Below are positions 11,574 through 11,875 of a DNA stretch of 11,875 nt, piece after piece. The stretch's first letter is position 1, and each line of letters opens with the position of its first letter. Both the position numbers and the translations under genes were made by a program. The notes under the pieces are model-generated. The model did not search any database, was not told the DNA's origin, and saw only the letters and a program-made list of their open reading frames with translations. Source of the stretch: CAYNTG01 sp964400105 (GTDB lineage Bacteria; UBP14; UBA6098); contig CAYNTG010000075.1 of the NCBI GenBank assembly GCA_964400105.1, forward strand, positions 1 to 11,875. The letters are read 5' to 3'.

Positions 11574-11875
11574 TCAAAGCCCAATAGGCAATCGTTTTTT
11601 CGGATAGTTGAACCGATCACAAATAAAAAAATCCGGGAGAGTCATGAGGCCGTGGCTGCGGCGCGTTAAATTCAAAAACTCTCCCGAATAATCGAATACA
11701 TCCTGTGAATACGCATCCGATATGCCATAAAGATACCGTCCGCCTAATGCTATGTTGTCCAACAAATTAAAGCGAGACCCGGCAAAATTGCGCTCGGTAA
11801 AAGTGTACTCGAAAATGCCCGATGTGAACCGAACGGGACAATCCCGATGCTGAAAAAAACATATCGTCAATGCCG
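11574..11875 (-). CDS. C-terminal part of an uncharacterised, possibly beta-propeller protein (cut by window edge)
   Basis: The frame is open from the right edge of the window to a TGA at 11574-11576, giving 99 visible residues; the true start lies outside. Numbers here count the visible chain from a TTG codon at 11870. The stretch NIALGGRYLYGISDAYSQ followed by DVFDYSGEFLNL (about 38-67) has the rhythm of a 6-bladed/NHL propeller blade ('lY..D....~vfd~~G~fl'), common in FCB-group genomes. The last 30 residues do not fit a blade. Codon choice (many CGG, TTG and TTA) and higher AT content differ from the neighbouring genes, so this may be a decaying or recently arrived gene. It runs in the same direction as surE with a 41-bp gap. 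Neither function nor gene reality is certain. Confidence 0.4.
   Translation of the reverse strand, partial: ALTICFFQHRDCPVRFTSGIFEYTFTERNFAGSRFNLLDNIALGGRYLYGISDAYSQDVFDYSGEFLNLTRRSHGLMTLPDFFICDRFNYPKKRLPIGL

Noticed and set aside
11533..11620. Possible promoter for surE (TTGATT with TATATG)
   Set aside because: The spacer is only 14 bases and the hexamers are poor matches. The AT-rich composition alone could give this.

Overview
All convincing genes in this 11.9 kb window lie on the minus strand, so the window reads from right to left. The organism looks like a Gram-negative bacterium of the FCB superphylum or an allied candidate phylum. The reasons are a giant secreted protein ending in a CHU_C/gliding-type C-terminal sorting domain, a PorV/UPF0164-like outer-membrane barrel fused to OmpA-type peptidoglycan-binding domains, and long Ig-like adhesin repeats. 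The one good promoter is of ordinary sigma-70 type (TTGACC-16-TATACT), not the Bacteroidota TTTG/TAnnTTTG type. That mildly disfavours classical Bacteroidota. The exact phylum cannot be settled from the window.

Right part (9735-11875): a fragment of an uncharacterised, possibly beta-propeller protein enters from the right edge. It is followed by surE (survival protein/5'-nucleotidase) and a Ca2+/Na+ antiporter-family exchanger. The last two overlap by 8 bp and are surely co-translated.

Middle (9472-9734): this is the only sizeable non-coding stretch. It carries a strong sigma-70-like promoter pointing left, a 14-bp perfect palindrome, a 10-bp direct repeat, and an inverted repeat. One arm of the inverted repeat covers the start codon of the next gene and the other arm lies upstream of the promoter.

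Left part (35-9471): an apparent three-gene operon. It starts with a 1975-residue exported protein built of eight tandem units of about 205 residues (sixteen Ig-like halves) and a sorting domain. Fourteen bases later comes a 950-residue outer-membrane protein joining a PorV-like barrel, a CARDB domain and three OmpA-like domains. Thirty-six bases after that comes a 201-residue single-pass membrane protein of unknown function. The simplest reading is a surface-adhesin cassette: the promoter drives a large disulfide-stapled rod, and the next protein helps export it and/or tether it to the outer membrane and the wall. This parallels the sprB-sprF arrangement of gliding Flavobacteria, but with barrel and wall anchor in one polypeptide.

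The most interesting observations are that barrel-CARDB-OmpA fusion beside its probable client, the periodic and co-varying cysteine grid of the giant protein, its near-total lack of lysine (5 in 1975 residues), and the inverted repeat that could silence read-through translation of the adhesin. No rRNA, tRNA, CRISPR array or insertion sequence was seen.
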